Translations under genes and position numbers: made by a program | The notes under the pieces: generated by a model | What the model was told of the DNA's origin: nothing | Databases searched by the model: none | What the model saw: the letters and a program-made list of their open reading frames with translations, nothing else | Assembly (NCBI GenBank): GCA_021818335.1 | Contig: JAKAEJ010000017.1 | Coordinates: forward strand, 1 to 36,321 | Origin: Pseudomonadota bacterium | Lineage (GTDB): Bacteria; Pseudomonadota; Gammaproteobacteria; Xanthomonadales; Rhodanobacteraceae | Direction: 5' to 3' | DNA: 36,321 nt | In this document: piece after piece, positions 7,209-16,195 of the stretch | Layout: each line of letters opens with the position of its first letter | Position numbering within the stretch: position 1 is the first letter of the stretch

Positions 7209-9002
7209 ATGTGCGGATTCCTTGCGATCTACGATCCCGCGGGCGAAGCGGAGGCTTTGCGGCCGCTCGCCCTTCAGCAAGCGCGATTGCTGCGCCACCG
7301 GGGCCCGGACTGGAGTGGCGTGTATGCGGACGCGCACATGGTTCTCGTCCATGAGCGCCTTGCGATCGTCGATGTCGCCCACGGCGCGCAACCGCTATTG
7401 GCTTGCGATGGTGCCCAGGCCTTGGCAATCAACGGCGAGATTTACAACCATCGGGACTTGCGCCGTGGCATCGACGATTACGCGTTTGCCACGGACAGCG
7501 ACTGCGAAGTGATTTTGCCGCTCTGGCGACGGCAGGGTGCTGCATTCCTCAATGCGCTGAATGGCATGTTTGCCTTCGTGCTGTGGGATCGGGCGAGACG
7601 GGACTGGCTCATTGCACGCGATCCAGTCGGGATCGTGCCGTTGTATACAGGCCGGGACGAGCATGGTCGCCTGTACGTTGCGTCGGAGATGAAGGCGCTT
7701 TCGGGCATCTGTGTCGACATCGAGATTTTCCCGCCGGGTCACTTCCAGACTCGATCCATGGCCATGCCGGCACCTTTTTATGCGCCGGCATGGCGCGAAT
7801 TCGAGGCCGTGCGTCATGGCGCTGCCGAGCCGTTCGCGCTACGCCAGGCGTTGGAACGCGCGGTGCATCGTCACCTGATGACGGACGTGCCCTACGGCGT
7901 CTTGCTTTCCGGTGGCCTTGATTCCTCGCTGGTGGCCGCCATCACGGCGCGTTTCGCAGCGCGTCGCGTCGAGGATGACGATCGCAGCGATGCCTGGTGG
8001 CCCCGGCTCCATACTTTCGCCATTGGGCTCGAGGGATCTCCGGATGTGGCGGCCGCGCAAAAGGTCGCCGATAGACTAGGCACCGCTCACCATGCCTTCC
8101 ACTTCACCGCCCAGGAGGGCTTGGATGCCCTTGCCGACGTGATTTACCACGTCGAGACCTACGACGTGACCACCGTGCGGGCCTCGATCCCGATGTATCT
8201 GCTTGCCCGGCGAATTCGCGCGATGGGCATCAAGATGGTCTTGTCCGGCGAAGGTTCGGATGAGCTGTTCGGAGGCTACCTCTACTTCCACATGGCACCA
8301 GATGACCGTGAATTTCACGAGGAGCTCGTGCGGAAGCTCGACGCGTTGCATTTGTACGATTGTGCGCGCGCCAACAAGGCGATGGCCGCGTGGGGCGTGG
8401 AAGCGCGCGTGCCGTTCCTCGATCGCGAGTTCATCGACGTTGCCATGCATACGGCGCCATCCGCCAAGCGCCCGGGCGGTGGTCGCATCGAGAAGGCGAT
8501 TCTTCGCGAAGCGGGCCGCGGACTGCTTCACGACGAGATCCTGTGGCGGCAGAAGGAGCAGTTCTCCGACGGCGTGGGCTATGGGTGGATCGACGCACTG
8601 AAAGCGCATGCCGAGGCTGTTGTCAGCGATGCGCAATTCGCCATGGCTGCGCGCCGTTACCCGGTCAATACGCCCACGAGCAAGGAGGCGTACTTATACC
8701 GGAGTCATTTCGAGCGGCGGTTCCCCGGTGAAGCAGTGGCGCGACTGGTCCCTGGCGGCCCCTCGATTGCGTGTTCGACGCCGACGGCCTTTCGTTGGTC
8801 GAAGGCGTTTGCAGACATGAACGACCCTTCCGGTCGGGCCGTCGCGACCGTGCACCGGGAAGGTTTGTCCGAATCGCCCGTGGCTGCGGCAGGTACGGGG
8901 GCGAAGCCCCCGTCAGTGTCCGCCGGCCGCGGCTGCCCCGCCGCTCTTGGCGATGAAGGGTGCTTTGGCGAGCCACATGACCGCAATCAACCCGAGGAAT
9001 AG
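7209..9002 (+). CDS. asnB: Asparagine synthase (glutamine-hydrolysing), extended at C-terminus
   Basis: A 597-residue two-domain enzyme that makes asparagine from aspartate, glutamine and ATP. The N-terminal glutaminase domain has its nucleophile at Cys2 (MCGF), Arg in HERLAIVD and the NGEIYNH motif at 75-81. The synthetase domain has the ATP pyrophosphatase loop SGGLDSS at 234-240 and the SGEGSDELFGGY motif. E. coli AsnB (554 residues) ends soon after DPSGRAV; here that motif is at about 539-545 and roughly 45 further residues follow, rich in Gly, Pro and Ala. This tail is encoded antisense to the last 90 bases of emrB and across a strong hairpin, so a lost ancestral stop codon is likely. 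The ribosome site is weak; the start is fixed because Cys2 must follow Met1 after processing. Confidence 0.93.
   Translation: MCGFLAIYDPAGEAEALRPLALQQARLLRHRGPDWSGVYADAHMVLVHERLAIVDVAHGAQPLLACDGAQALAINGEIYNHRDLRRGIDDYAFATDSDCEVILPLWRRQGAAFLNALNGMFAFVLWDRARRDWLIARDPVGIVPLYTGRDEHGRLYVASEMKALSGICVDIEIFPPGHFQTRSMAMPAPFYAPAWREFEAVRHGAAEPFALRQALERAVHRHLMTDVPYGVLLSGGLDSSLVAAITARFAARRVEDDDRSDAWWPRLHTFAIGLEGSPDVAAAQKVADRLGTAHHAFHFTAQEGLDALADVIYHVETYDVTTVRASIPMYLLARRIRAMGIKMVLSGEGSDELFGGYLYFHMAPDDREFHEELVRKLDALHLYDCARANKAMAAWGVEARVPFLDREFIDVAMHTAPSAKRPGGGRIEKAILREAGRGLLHDEILWRQKEQFSDGVGYGWIDALKAHAEAVVSDAQFAMAARRYPVNTPTSKEAYLYRSHFERRFPGEAVARLVPGGPSIACSTPTAFRWSKAFADMNDPSGRAVATVHREGLSESPVAAAGTGAKPPSVSAGRGCPAALGDEGCFGEPHDRNQPEE
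8895..8913. terminator. Very stable hairpin at the asnB/emrB convergence
   Basis: ACGGGGGC (8895-8902) and GCCCCCGT (8906-8913) make a perfect 8-bp stem closed by a GAA triloop. Its tip reads GCGAAGC, a sequence known to form an exceptionally stable mini-hairpin in DNA. It ends at the first base of the emrB stop codon and lies inside the asnB C-terminal extension. No T-run follows on either strand. Confidence 0.55.
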
Positions 9003-10454
9003 CCACCCAAGCATCCAGAAGAGGTCGACGGTGGAGACCATGAAGCCCTGCGCGCTGACCAGCTGGTTGAGCAGAGACTCGGCACCCTTCATGCTGCCTG
9101 TCGCCTCGGTCGTTTGCGCCAGCGCCGCGCGCGTGGCTGGCGAGTACACATTGATGTGCTCACCGAGAACCGCATGCTGCACCGCGGCGCCGCGATCCCA
9201 CCAATAGGTCGTCAATGACGCGGCAAAGCTGCCTGCAACCGTGCGCAGGAAGGTCGCAACCCCAGACCCGGAGGCAATTTCACTCGTTTCGAGGTCGGAC
9301 AACAGGATGGTCAACACAGGCATGAAGAACAGTGCCACGCCGAGGCCTTGCCAGAATTGTGCCCAGGCGATGTCGGTGAATCCCACCTGGGTGTTGAATC
9401 CTGCTCGGTAGAAGGACACCGCACCCATGGCGAGAAACGAGAGTGATGCGAGTATTCGCAGGTCGAATCGACCACCGTAGCGGCCGACGAACGGGGTGAG
9501 GATCACGGGCAGGATGCCGACAGGCGCTGCGGCGAGGCCAGCCCACTCGCTCGTGTACCCCAATTGCGTCTGCACCCACAGTGGCACGATCAGGTTGATC
9601 GCGAAGAACGCCGCGTATGCCAACACCAGGGCCAGGGTGCCCGCGGCAAAATTTCGATGGCGGAACAGCTTCAAGTCGACGATCGGTTGCGGATCGGTCA
9701 ACTCCCAGATCACGAAGACCGTCAGGGCAATTGCCGCGATGATGGCGAGCGCCACGATGAAGTTCGAGCCGAACCAGTCCAGCTGGTTCCCCTTGTCGAG
9801 AAGGATCTGCAGTGCCGATACGCCGATGACCAGGGTGATAAGGCCGACATAGTCGACGCGCGGGCGCTCGGTGACCTCCGGACGCTTGTGCATCTGCAGC
9901 CATACAAGCGACGATGCAAAGACCCCAATGGGCACGTTGATGAAGAAGATCCAGCGCCAGGAATAGTTTTCGGTGATCCAGCCCCCCAGGATCGGCCCGG
10001 CGATGGGCGCCACGACGGTGACCATGGCAATCAGTGCGAGCGCCTGCGGGCGCTTTTCGGTCGGGTAAATCGAAAGAAGCAAAGCCTGGGTAATGGGATA
10101 CATGGGGCCGGCCACCGCGCCTTGCAGTGCCCGGAAGCCCACCAGCATGCCCATGCTCAGCGCCAGGCCGCACAGGGCCGAGGTGACCGAAAAGAGCAGC
10201 GTGGCCAACACGAACAGGCGCACCTCGCCCACCCGACGCGAGAGAAAGCCCGTGAGCGGCAGCGCAATTGCATTGGCGACCGTAAAGGACGTGATGACCC
10301 AGGTCGCCTGGGTCACCGTCGTGCCGGTATCGCCCGCAATCGTCGGGAGCGAGACGTTTGCAATCGTCAGGTCAAGAACCTGCATGAAGGTCGCGAGGGA
10401 CAGCGCAAACGTCGTCAGCGGCACGTTGGCCGGACGGAACTTCGGCTCACTCAT
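8913..10454 (-). CDS. emrB: EmrB-type multidrug efflux transporter (MFS, DHA2)
   Basis: A 513-residue inner-membrane antiporter with 14 predicted helices, the pump of a tripartite EmrAB-type system that expels hydrophobic drugs using the proton gradient. The first helix carries LDLTIANVSLPTIAG, a DHA2 hallmark; motif C-like glycine and proline residues (VAPIAGPILGGWI) mark helix 5, and NYSWRWIFFINVPIG is the typical DHA2 segment that follows. Its ATG overlaps the emrA stop as ATGA, indicating coupled translation. Its 3' end overlaps the extended asnB reading frame by 90 bases in the opposite direction. Control is presumably by the MarR-type regulator at the head of the operon. Confidence 0.95.
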   Translation of the reverse strand: MSEPKFRPANVPLTTFALSLATFMQVLDLTIANVSLPTIAGDTGTTVTQATWVITSFTVANAIALPLTGFLSRRVGEVRLFVLATLLFSVTSALCGLALSMGMLVGFRALQGAVAGPMYPITQALLLSIYPTEKRPQALALIAMVTVVAPIAGPILGGWITENYSWRWIFFINVPIGVFASSLVWLQMHKRPEVTERPRVDYVGLITLVIGVSALQILLDKGNQLDWFGSNFIVALAIIAAIALTVFVIWELTDPQPIVDLKLFRHRNFAAGTLALVLAYAAFFAINLIVPLWVQTQLGYTSEWAGLAAAPVGILPVILTPFVGRYGGRFDLRILASLSFLAMGAVSFYRAGFNTQVGFTDIAWAQFWQGLGVALFFMPVLTILLSDLETSEIASGSGVATFLRTVAGSFAASLTTYWWDRGAAVQHAVLGEHINVYSPATRAALAQTTEATGSMKGAESLLNQLVSAQGFMVSTVDLFWMLGWLFLGLIAVMWLAKAPFIAKSGGAAAAGGH

Positions 10455-11653
10455 CGCGGCACGATCCGGTGCCTCGCCGATCGCGAGCCAGCATTGGCGC
10501 TGATGATTCGGGTAATCAGCGCATCCGCAGCATGCAGTTGGCCACTGTAGACGCCCGTTTCCAGCACCGGCTTCGTGGGCGGAGCGCTTGCGAGCGTTGG
10601 ACCCTTGCGGTCGTGCAGGTTGACCTCGACGCTCATGGACAGGCCTACGCGCAATGGATGCCGGCGCAGCTCGGCCGGATCAAGGTCAACGCGCACGGGA
10701 AGCCGCTGCACGATCTTGATCCAGTTCCCCGTGGCGTTTTGGGCCGGGAGCAGTGCAAAGGCACTGCCTGTTCCTATGCCCAAGCCTTGGACGTGGCCGT
10801 GGAAGACGACCCCGCTCCCGTAGATGTCCGACGTCAGTGTCACGGGTTGACCGATGCGAACATCGCCAATTGCCGTTTCCTTGAAATTCGCATCAACCCA
10901 AACGTGGTCCAAGGGCACGATCGCCATGAGTGGCGTACCCGGCATGACCCGCTGGCCGAGCTGGACGTTCCGCTTGGCCACGTAGCCGGACACGGGGGCC
11001 AGCAACCGCGTGCGAACGAAGTCCAGATACGCTTGGCGCACGATGGCGGCTGCAGCGAGCACATCGGGCTGCTGGGCAAGCTTGGTTTCCGCGATCGGCG
11101 CCCTGCTGCTTTTCAGTTGGTTTCGTGCGGCGCCCACGGCCGCGCGTGCCGCGGCCAGCGCATCGAAGGCGTGCTGCAGGTCCTGCGCCGACACGGCACC
11201 AGTACCCTGGAGCCTGCGTACGCGCGCCGCATCCTGCTCCGCGCGACGGAGGTCCACCTCACGCGTTGCGAGCAATGCCCGCGCCGCGCCGGCGCCTGCG
11301 TAGAGCGCGCGGACCTGGCGAACGGTTTGTGCGAGGTTGGCCTCGGCGCGCTCAAGGGCCACGCGGGCGTCGGCCGCATCGAATTGCACTAGCGTCTGTC
11401 CGGCGCGGACATAGTCGTTGTTGTCGGCGTCGATGGCCGTGACCGTGCCGGGTACCAGCGGAGTGACCTCAACGATGTTCGCGTGGACGTACGCATCGTC
11501 GGTACTGGCGTACCAACGGCCGTCCAGCCAGTACCACGCAGCCCATGCGAGCAGGCTGAGCAAGACGACGACGAACACGAGGCGCAGCAGGAACTTCCGA
11601 CGTGGGTTGGCCGTCGTGGCGGCGGTGCCGGTGGTGGGCGCGGGGGTACTCAT
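10451..11653 (-). CDS. emrA: EmrA-type periplasmic adaptor (membrane-fusion protein)
   Basis: A 400-residue adaptor linking EmrB to an outer-membrane channel. A short cytoplasmic N-terminus is followed by one membrane helix at about 24-42. Then come the first half of the biotinyl-lipoyl domain (VEVTPLVPGTV), a long alanine-rich coiled-coil hairpin (about 95-215), the second lipoyl half (LLAPVSGYVAKRNVQLGQRV) and the beta-barrel region (VWVDANFKETAIGDVRIGQPV), which is characteristic of the EmrA family. It overlaps both neighbours by four bases (ATGA) in the order outer-membrane factor, emrA, emrB. The C-terminal tail is basic. Confidence 0.95.
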   Translation of the reverse strand: MSTPAPTTGTAATTANPRRKFLLRLVFVVVLLSLLAWAAWYWLDGRWYASTDDAYVHANIVEVTPLVPGTVTAIDADNNDYVRAGQTLVQFDAADARVALERAEANLAQTVRQVRALYAGAGAARALLATREVDLRRAEQDAARVRRLQGTGAVSAQDLQHAFDALAAARAAVGAARNQLKSSRAPIAETKLAQQPDVLAAAAIVRQAYLDFVRTRLLAPVSGYVAKRNVQLGQRVMPGTPLMAIVPLDHVWVDANFKETAIGDVRIGQPVTLTSDIYGSGVVFHGHVQGLGIGTGSAFALLPAQNATGNWIKIVQRLPVRVDLDPAELRRHPLRVGLSMSVEVNLHDRKGPTLASAPPTKPVLETGVYSGQLHAADALITRIISANAGSRSARHRIVPR

Positions 11654-13113
11654 GGATGGATCTCGGCAACGGTAGCGGGAGTGGGGGCGTTGGTCGTGGG
11701 CTGGTAGCCGCCGCCTAGGGCCACGACCAGACTGAGGCCGGCGCTGAGGCGATCGGCTCGCAGCCGTGCAAGGCCTTGCTCGGCGGCCAGCAACGCCTGC
11801 TGCACTTGCAGCATGTCGATTTCGCTGATCACGCCAGCCCGGTATTGCGATTGGGCAAGATGCCAGACGCGGGCCGTGTCATTGCGAGCTTGCCGCTGCT
11901 GCCGGAGCTGTTGGTCCAGCGCATGAATGGCGCTGACGCCATCGGCAACCTGATGCAAGGCGTTCACCAGCGTACCGTCGTATTGGGCCACGGCGGCATC
12001 AAAGCCAGCGTCCTGTTGGCGCAAGCCAGCGCGGAGCCGGCCGCCGTCAAACAGCGGCAGGCTGACGGCCGGAGCGAACTGCTCGTAATGCGAGGCGTAT
12101 TCGAGGAGACTGCCGGCGCCCAAGGAGGCGTACCCCAAACCGGCGGCCAAGTTGATGTTGGGCATGAATGCTGCGCGCGCAGCCTTGACGGACTGTGCCG
12201 CTCCTCGCAGCCGCCACAGCGCCGCGATCACGTCCGGCCGGCGCGCCAGCAGTTCCGCGGGCAGGCGCGACGGCAAGGCGAGTGGTGTTGCGCGCAAAGG
12301 GGCGGGCGGTTCGAGGCCATCGGCCAATCCGGGCCCCTCTCCGCAGAGCGCTGCGAGCGCCAGCGCCGCTGCACGGCGACCTCGGCGCGCGGCCTCGAGT
12401 TGCTGGGATGCCGCGGAGAGCGAGGCCCTTGCATCGAGTAGTTGCAGCTCGCTGTCCAGGCCCGCGGCAACCCGCTTGCGGACCAGTGCATAGACGGTGC
12501 GGCTTCGTTCGACGTTGCGTTTCAGGATAATGACGCTCTGTCCCGCGTAGGCGAAGTCGATGTAGGCCCGCGCAACATTCGCAGCGACGAGAAGGCGCGC
12601 GGCCTGCGTCTCCACCTGCGTCGCGTGCGCTTGGTCGAGCGCGGCCTGCCAGCCGGCGTACTGGCCGCCCCAGAGATCGAACGAGTAGCTGAAGCTGAGC
12701 CCGGCTCGCCAGAGCGTCGCGTAGTGGCCACCCATGGGTGGCGCAACGACCGTTGCCGGAATCCGGAGTCCATCCGCGGAAACGCCTGCGCCGAGGGTTG
12801 GCAGGCGCACGGCATCGGCGCCCGCGGCCGCGGCTGCAGCGGCCCGTGCCCGTGCCCGTGCCTCGGCGAGTCCGGGATTGTGCGCCAAGGCGGTTTGGAT
12901 CAAGCGGTCCAACTGGGGATCGCCTAGGCCCCGCCACCACTGCGCTGCGGGCCAGGAGGCCGCGTCGCGCGGCGTTCCGTCGAGTGCCCGGCCCATTCCC
13001 AGGCTGCGCATGGGCCGAGGGGACAGCGAGGGTCTGAGGCCTGCGGGACTTGCGCAACCTGCCAGCAGAGCGGTGCCCAGCACAAGCGCCAGGGATTTCG
13101 GGGTTCGGGACAT
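11650..13113 (-). CDS. Outer-membrane efflux lipoprotein, NodT/OprM family
   Basis: A 487-residue TolC-like outer-membrane factor completing the Emr pump. The lipoprotein signal ends in LLAGC, with the lipidated cysteine at position 20. Two repeats of the outer-membrane-efflux domain follow, with the usual start QWWRGLGDPQLDRLIQTALAHNPGL, the barrel segment SFDLWGGQ and the second-repeat markers LLARRPDV and NINLAAGLG. A short low-complexity run ARARARAAAAAAA (about residues 85-97) is encoded by three GCCCGT hexamers. It starts nine bases after the regulator gene and overlaps emrA by ATGA. Many proteobacterial Emr operons use such an in-operon factor instead of TolC. Confidence 0.93.
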   Translation of the reverse strand: MSRTPKSLALVLGTALLAGCASPAGLRPSLSPRPMRSLGMGRALDGTPRDAASWPAAQWWRGLGDPQLDRLIQTALAHNPGLAEARARARAAAAAAAGADAVRLPTLGAGVSADGLRIPATVVAPPMGGHYATLWRAGLSFSYSFDLWGGQYAGWQAALDQAHATQVETQAARLLVAANVARAYIDFAYAGQSVIILKRNVERSRTVYALVRKRVAAGLDSELQLLDARASLSAASQQLEAARRGRRAAALALAALCGEGPGLADGLEPPAPLRATPLALPSRLPAELLARRPDVIAALWRLRGAAQSVKAARAAFMPNINLAAGLGYASLGAGSLLEYASHYEQFAPAVSLPLFDGGRLRAGLRQQDAGFDAAVAQYDGTLVNALHQVADGVSAIHALDQQLRQQRQARNDTARVWHLAQSQYRAGVISEIDMLQVQQALLAAEQGLARLRADRLSAGLSLVVALGGGYQPTTNAPTPATVAEIHP

Positions 13114-13122
13114 GGGGGCAGT

Positions 13123-13590
13123 TCAGGTCAGGTGTTCAGGGGGCGCCAGTGCCGCGATGATGCGTTTCAGCATGTCGCGCAACGCGGCACGTTCGTTTTC
13201 GCCAAGGTCGCTGAGGGCGCGCGCCATGGTGCGCTCGCCGCAACCGCGCATCTGGGCCCACAGCGCGGCACCCGCCTCGGTCGGAATGACGCGCACGCCC
13301 CGGCGGTCGTCGGGATTGGGCTCTCGACGCACGTAGCCTTTTTCGGCAAGGCCATCGAGGACGCGAGTCATCGCTCCGGCGTCGTGGCCCAAGGCTTGGG
13401 CCAGCTCGGTTGGCGACAGCGCGCCACATTGCGCGAGCCGCTTCAGCGCGGCGTACTGGGTATGGTTGATCGCCAATCCATTGCCGGCCAGTTCGCCTTC
13501 GAGCGTGCTGATGATGCGGGCACGCGCCAAACCCAGGAGCAGGCCCAGGTTTTCTTCGGCGCCAGGGGGAAGATGACAGATCGGGCTCAT
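13123..13590 (-). CDS. MarR-family regulator of the efflux operon
   Basis: A cytoplasmic winged-helix repressor of 155 residues from the ATG at 13590; a TTG start at 13614 would add eight residues but has no ribosome site. The DNA-binding core reads LSPTELAQALGHDAGAMTRVLDGLAEKGYVRREPNPDDRRG, the standard MarR recognition helix and wing with the DxRG motif. Proteins of this kind (EmrR/MprA) release DNA when they bind the drugs that their operon exports. It is the first gene of regulator - outer-membrane factor - emrA - emrB and faces the pagL-like gene across a 165-base gap with two inverted repeats. Autorepression is inferred. Confidence 0.9.
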   Translation of the reverse strand: MSPICHLPPGAEENLGLLLGLARARIISTLEGELAGNGLAINHTQYAALKRLAQCGALSPTELAQALGHDAGAMTRVLDGLAEKGYVRREPNPDDRRGVRVIPTEAGAALWAQMRGCGERTMARALSDLGENERAALRDMLKRIIAALAPPEHLT

Positions 13591-13652
13591 GGTCTTTATT
13601 GCATCAGCAACCAAATGAATAGTTTGTGCACGCCGTTATGACAGTGTTTAGC

Positions 13653-13705
13653 TATCATCGTTCAATGCTTGGGCAAAGCATGCCACAGCAACTTATGCCT
13701 AGGCA
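13653..13705. promoter_or_regulatory. Divergent control region between the MarR gene and pagL
   Basis: The gap holds a good -10-like TATCAT (13653-13658, plus strand, five of six matches) and two inverted repeats: ATGCTT-5-AAGCAT (13665-13681) and the 10-bp palindrome TGCCTAGGCA (13696-13705). MarR proteins bind short palindromes in such gaps. If TATCAT is used, both repeats lie in the pagL leader just after the start point, a position suited to repression. No clear -35 is seen. Confidence 0.35.
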
Positions 13706-13755
13706 ATTATAGCACCAAGCTGACTCCCGCCATCCCCGACCCTTCGGAGCGTTCC

Positions 13756-14289
13756 ATGTTCGTCAAGCAAGCGTTTAGAGTGTCTCCCGCGCGCGCGGCG
13801 CAGGTGCTGTTGGCCGCAGCCGTGCTGGGCATTGGTTCGTCGCGTGCGGCGACGCTGGAACTGATGGGTGGGCGTAGCAAGACTTCGGGATGGCGCTGGA
13901 CCGATGCGGCCTTCGTCGCCGCCGTTGGCGATGCGCGTCCATTCGCGTTGGGTGCCCACCGCTTCACCTGGGAGCCCGAAGCGGAACTCGGCTGGATGGG
14001 CCCGCGCCCGCCGACGCGCCAGAATTTCCATGAGAATCTCGTGCACCCGGTCTGGATGATGATGGGCGGCGCGCGGATCGCCGGCTTCTGGCGCAAGGCG
14101 TACTTCGGATTCGATGTTGCGCTGACGAAGAACCGCAGCGGCTCCCTGTCGAGTCCCTATGAATTCGTCAGTACGCTGGGGTGGCAGGGCGGACACTATC
14201 TGCTCGCCGTGCGCCACATCTCCAATGCGAGTTTCCACGAGCCCAATCTTGGCGAAACGATGTTCTTGCTTGGTGTGCGGTTCCAGTGA
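13756..14289 (+). CDS. pagL: Lipid A 3-O-deacylase, PagL family
   Basis: A 177-residue outer-membrane beta-barrel enzyme expected to remove the acyl chain at position 3 of lipid A, which softens recognition by host immunity and alters surface charge and permeability. A signal peptide of about 31 residues ends near SSRAA. The catalytic pair is in AVRHISNASFHEPN: His154 and Ser156, with a likely catalytic Glu167 in LGETMF, spaced as in Pseudomonas PagL (His126, Ser128, Glu140). The protein ends in an aromatic-type barrel strand (GVRFQ). GGAG six bases before the ATG supports this start over an upstream in-frame ATG. It is divergent from the efflux operon and 43 bases before the ABC exporter gene. 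Confidence 0.88.
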   Translation: MFVKQAFRVSPARAAQVLLAAAVLGIGSSRAATLELMGGRSKTSGWRWTDAAFVAAVGDARPFALGAHRFTWEPEAELGWMGPRPPTRQNFHENLVHPVWMMMGGARIAGFWRKAYFGFDVALTKNRSGSLSSPYEFVSTLGWQGGHYLLAVRHISNASFHEPNLGETMFLLGVRFQ

Positions 14290-14332
14290 GGCGCCATCCC
14301 ATGCCGGCACCCTTCACCCGCTGTCCTGAGCC

Positions 14333-16129
14333 ATGAGCCGTTCGTCCGCGGCCGCCACGGCCGAGGGGTCATGGCCGACCCTCCGGGCGCTTCTGCCGTA
14401 CCTGTGGCCCAGCGGAGAGCCGCGCTTGCGGGTGCAGTTCGTGCTGGCGGCCGTGTGCCTGCTTCTCGCAAAGGCGGCTACGGTCATCGTGCCTATCTAC
14501 TACGCGCGCGCAGTGGATGTGCTGTCCACGCGTGGCGGCCCGCTGCTGGTTCCGGTGGCCCTGATCCTGGCGTACGCCGGCGTGCGCGTGCTGGCGGCCG
14601 GGTTCGATGCATTGCGCGACGCTCTTTTCGCGGCCACGCAACAACGCGCCGCGCGTACCGTAGCGCGCGAGACATTCGAGCACCTGCATGCCCTTTCGCT
14701 GCGATTCCACCTCGACCGCCAGACCGGGGGCTTGTCACGCGTCATCTTGCGCGGAACCAGCGGGATACAAACCGTGCTGCGCCTGGCCACTTTCAACGTC
14801 ATCCCGACGCTGCTGCAGCTTGCCCTGACGGTCGGCGTGATGTGGCGGATGTTCAATTGGCGATATGCGCTGGTGACGATGGTTGCCGTGACTGCCTACA
14901 CGGTGTTCACCTTTGCCTTCACCGGGTGGCGGCTCAAATTCCGTCGCCAGATGAATGAAACGGACAATACGGCGCAAACGCGGGCCATCGACAGCCTGAT
15001 CAACTACGAAACAGTCAAATATTTTGGCAACGAGGCGCACGAAAGCCGACGCTTCGATGACTCGTTGGCCAACTACGAGCACGCTGCGGTCCGCTCGCAG
15101 GTCACGCTGGACGTGCTCAACTTCGGTCAGGCCACGATCATCGCCGTGGGGCTTGCAGGCATCATGCTGATGGCTGCCCGGGGCGTGGCGTCCGGCGACA
15201 TGGGGGTGGGTCGATTCGTGCTGGTCAACACGTATCTGATCCAGCTTTACCAGCCACTGAACTTGCTGGGATTCGTTTATCGCGAATTCAAGCAGGCGCT
15301 TGTGGACATGGAGCAGATGTTCGCTCTCCTGCGACAGCCACAGGAAATCGTGGATTCGCCCGCGCCCACCGAGCTGCCCGCGCATGGCCAGCCATTGGCC
15401 GTGGTGTTCGACGGGGTCCGCTTCGGGTATGGGCCCGACCGCGAGATTCTCCACGGGGTGTCCTTCGTCGTGCAACCGGGAAGCAAGGTGGCCCTGGTGG
15501 GCCCGACCGGATCGGGCAAGTCCACCATATCGCGGTTGCTCTTCCGCTTTTACGAGGTCACGGCAGGCGCGATCCGCGTCGACGGCAAGGACGTACGAAG
15601 CATTTCGCAGGCGTCGCTGCGGGCCGCCATCGGCGTGGTGCCGCAGGACACGGTGCTGTTCAACGACAGCATGCGTTACAACATCGCCTATGGGCGACCT
15701 GACGCGACCGATGCCGAAATCGAGCAGGCTGCGAAGTTGGCACAGATCCACGATTTCATCATCCAGCTGCCGGACGGCTACGCAACGCGCGTGGGCGAGC
15801 GCGGACTGAAGCTGTCGGGCGGCGAGAGGCAACGCGTCGCCATCGCTCGCACGATCCTGAAAAATCCACGCCTGATCATCCTTGACGAGGCAACCAGCGC
15901 GCTCGACACCGCGACGGAGCAGGAGATCAGCGTGGCGCTCCGGCAGGTTGCGCGAGATCGCACGACGTTGGTCATCGCGCACCGCTTGTCCACCGTCACT
16001 GACGCAGACGAAATCATCGTCCTGCGGAAGGGCGCGATCGTCGAGCGTGGAACGCACGCTGACCTGCTGGCGCACGGCGGGATCTACGCGGCCATGTGGG
16101 CGGCCCAGGCGGACGTGGCCAGCCCGTAG
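14333..16129 (+). CDS. Atm1-type ABC exporter (metal/glutathione-conjugate)
   Basis: A 598-residue half-transporter with six membrane helices fused to an ATPase, working as a homodimer in the inner membrane. Atm1-type features are GTSGIQTVL and NVIPTLLQ in helices 3-4, TRAIDSLINYETVKYFGNE near 217-234 and LNFGQ at 262-266, which in the family line the glutathione pocket. The ATPase has Walker A GPTGSGKST (390-398), signature LSGGE (494-498) and Walker B LIILDEA (514-520), all intact. Bacterial members export glutathione-bound metals or glutathione disulfide; the substrate here cannot be read from sequence. It begins 43 bases after pagL without a strong ribosome site and may share its transcript. 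Confidence 0.9.
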   Translation: MSRSSAAATAEGSWPTLRALLPYLWPSGEPRLRVQFVLAAVCLLLAKAATVIVPIYYARAVDVLSTRGGPLLVPVALILAYAGVRVLAAGFDALRDALFAATQQRAARTVARETFEHLHALSLRFHLDRQTGGLSRVILRGTSGIQTVLRLATFNVIPTLLQLALTVGVMWRMFNWRYALVTMVAVTAYTVFTFAFTGWRLKFRRQMNETDNTAQTRAIDSLINYETVKYFGNEAHESRRFDDSLANYEHAAVRSQVTLDVLNFGQATIIAVGLAGIMLMAARGVASGDMGVGRFVLVNTYLIQLYQPLNLLGFVYREFKQALVDMEQMFALLRQPQEIVDSPAPTELPAHGQPLAVVFDGVRFGYGPDREILHGVSFVVQPGSKVALVGPTGSGKSTISRLLFRFYEVTAGAIRVDGKDVRSISQASLRAAIGVVPQDTVLFNDSMRYNIAYGRPDATDAEIEQAAKLAQIHDFIIQLPDGYATRVGERGLKLSGGERQRVAIARTILKNPRLIILDEATSALDTATEQEISVALRQVARDRTTLVIAHRLSTVTDADEIIVLRKGAIVERGTHADLLAHGGIYAAMWAAQADVASP

Positions 16130-16195
16130 GCGGCCGAGGCCGGAGGACTCGCAGGCACGATGGCCTTGCGGCATGCTTGGGCCATGGGAACCCCG

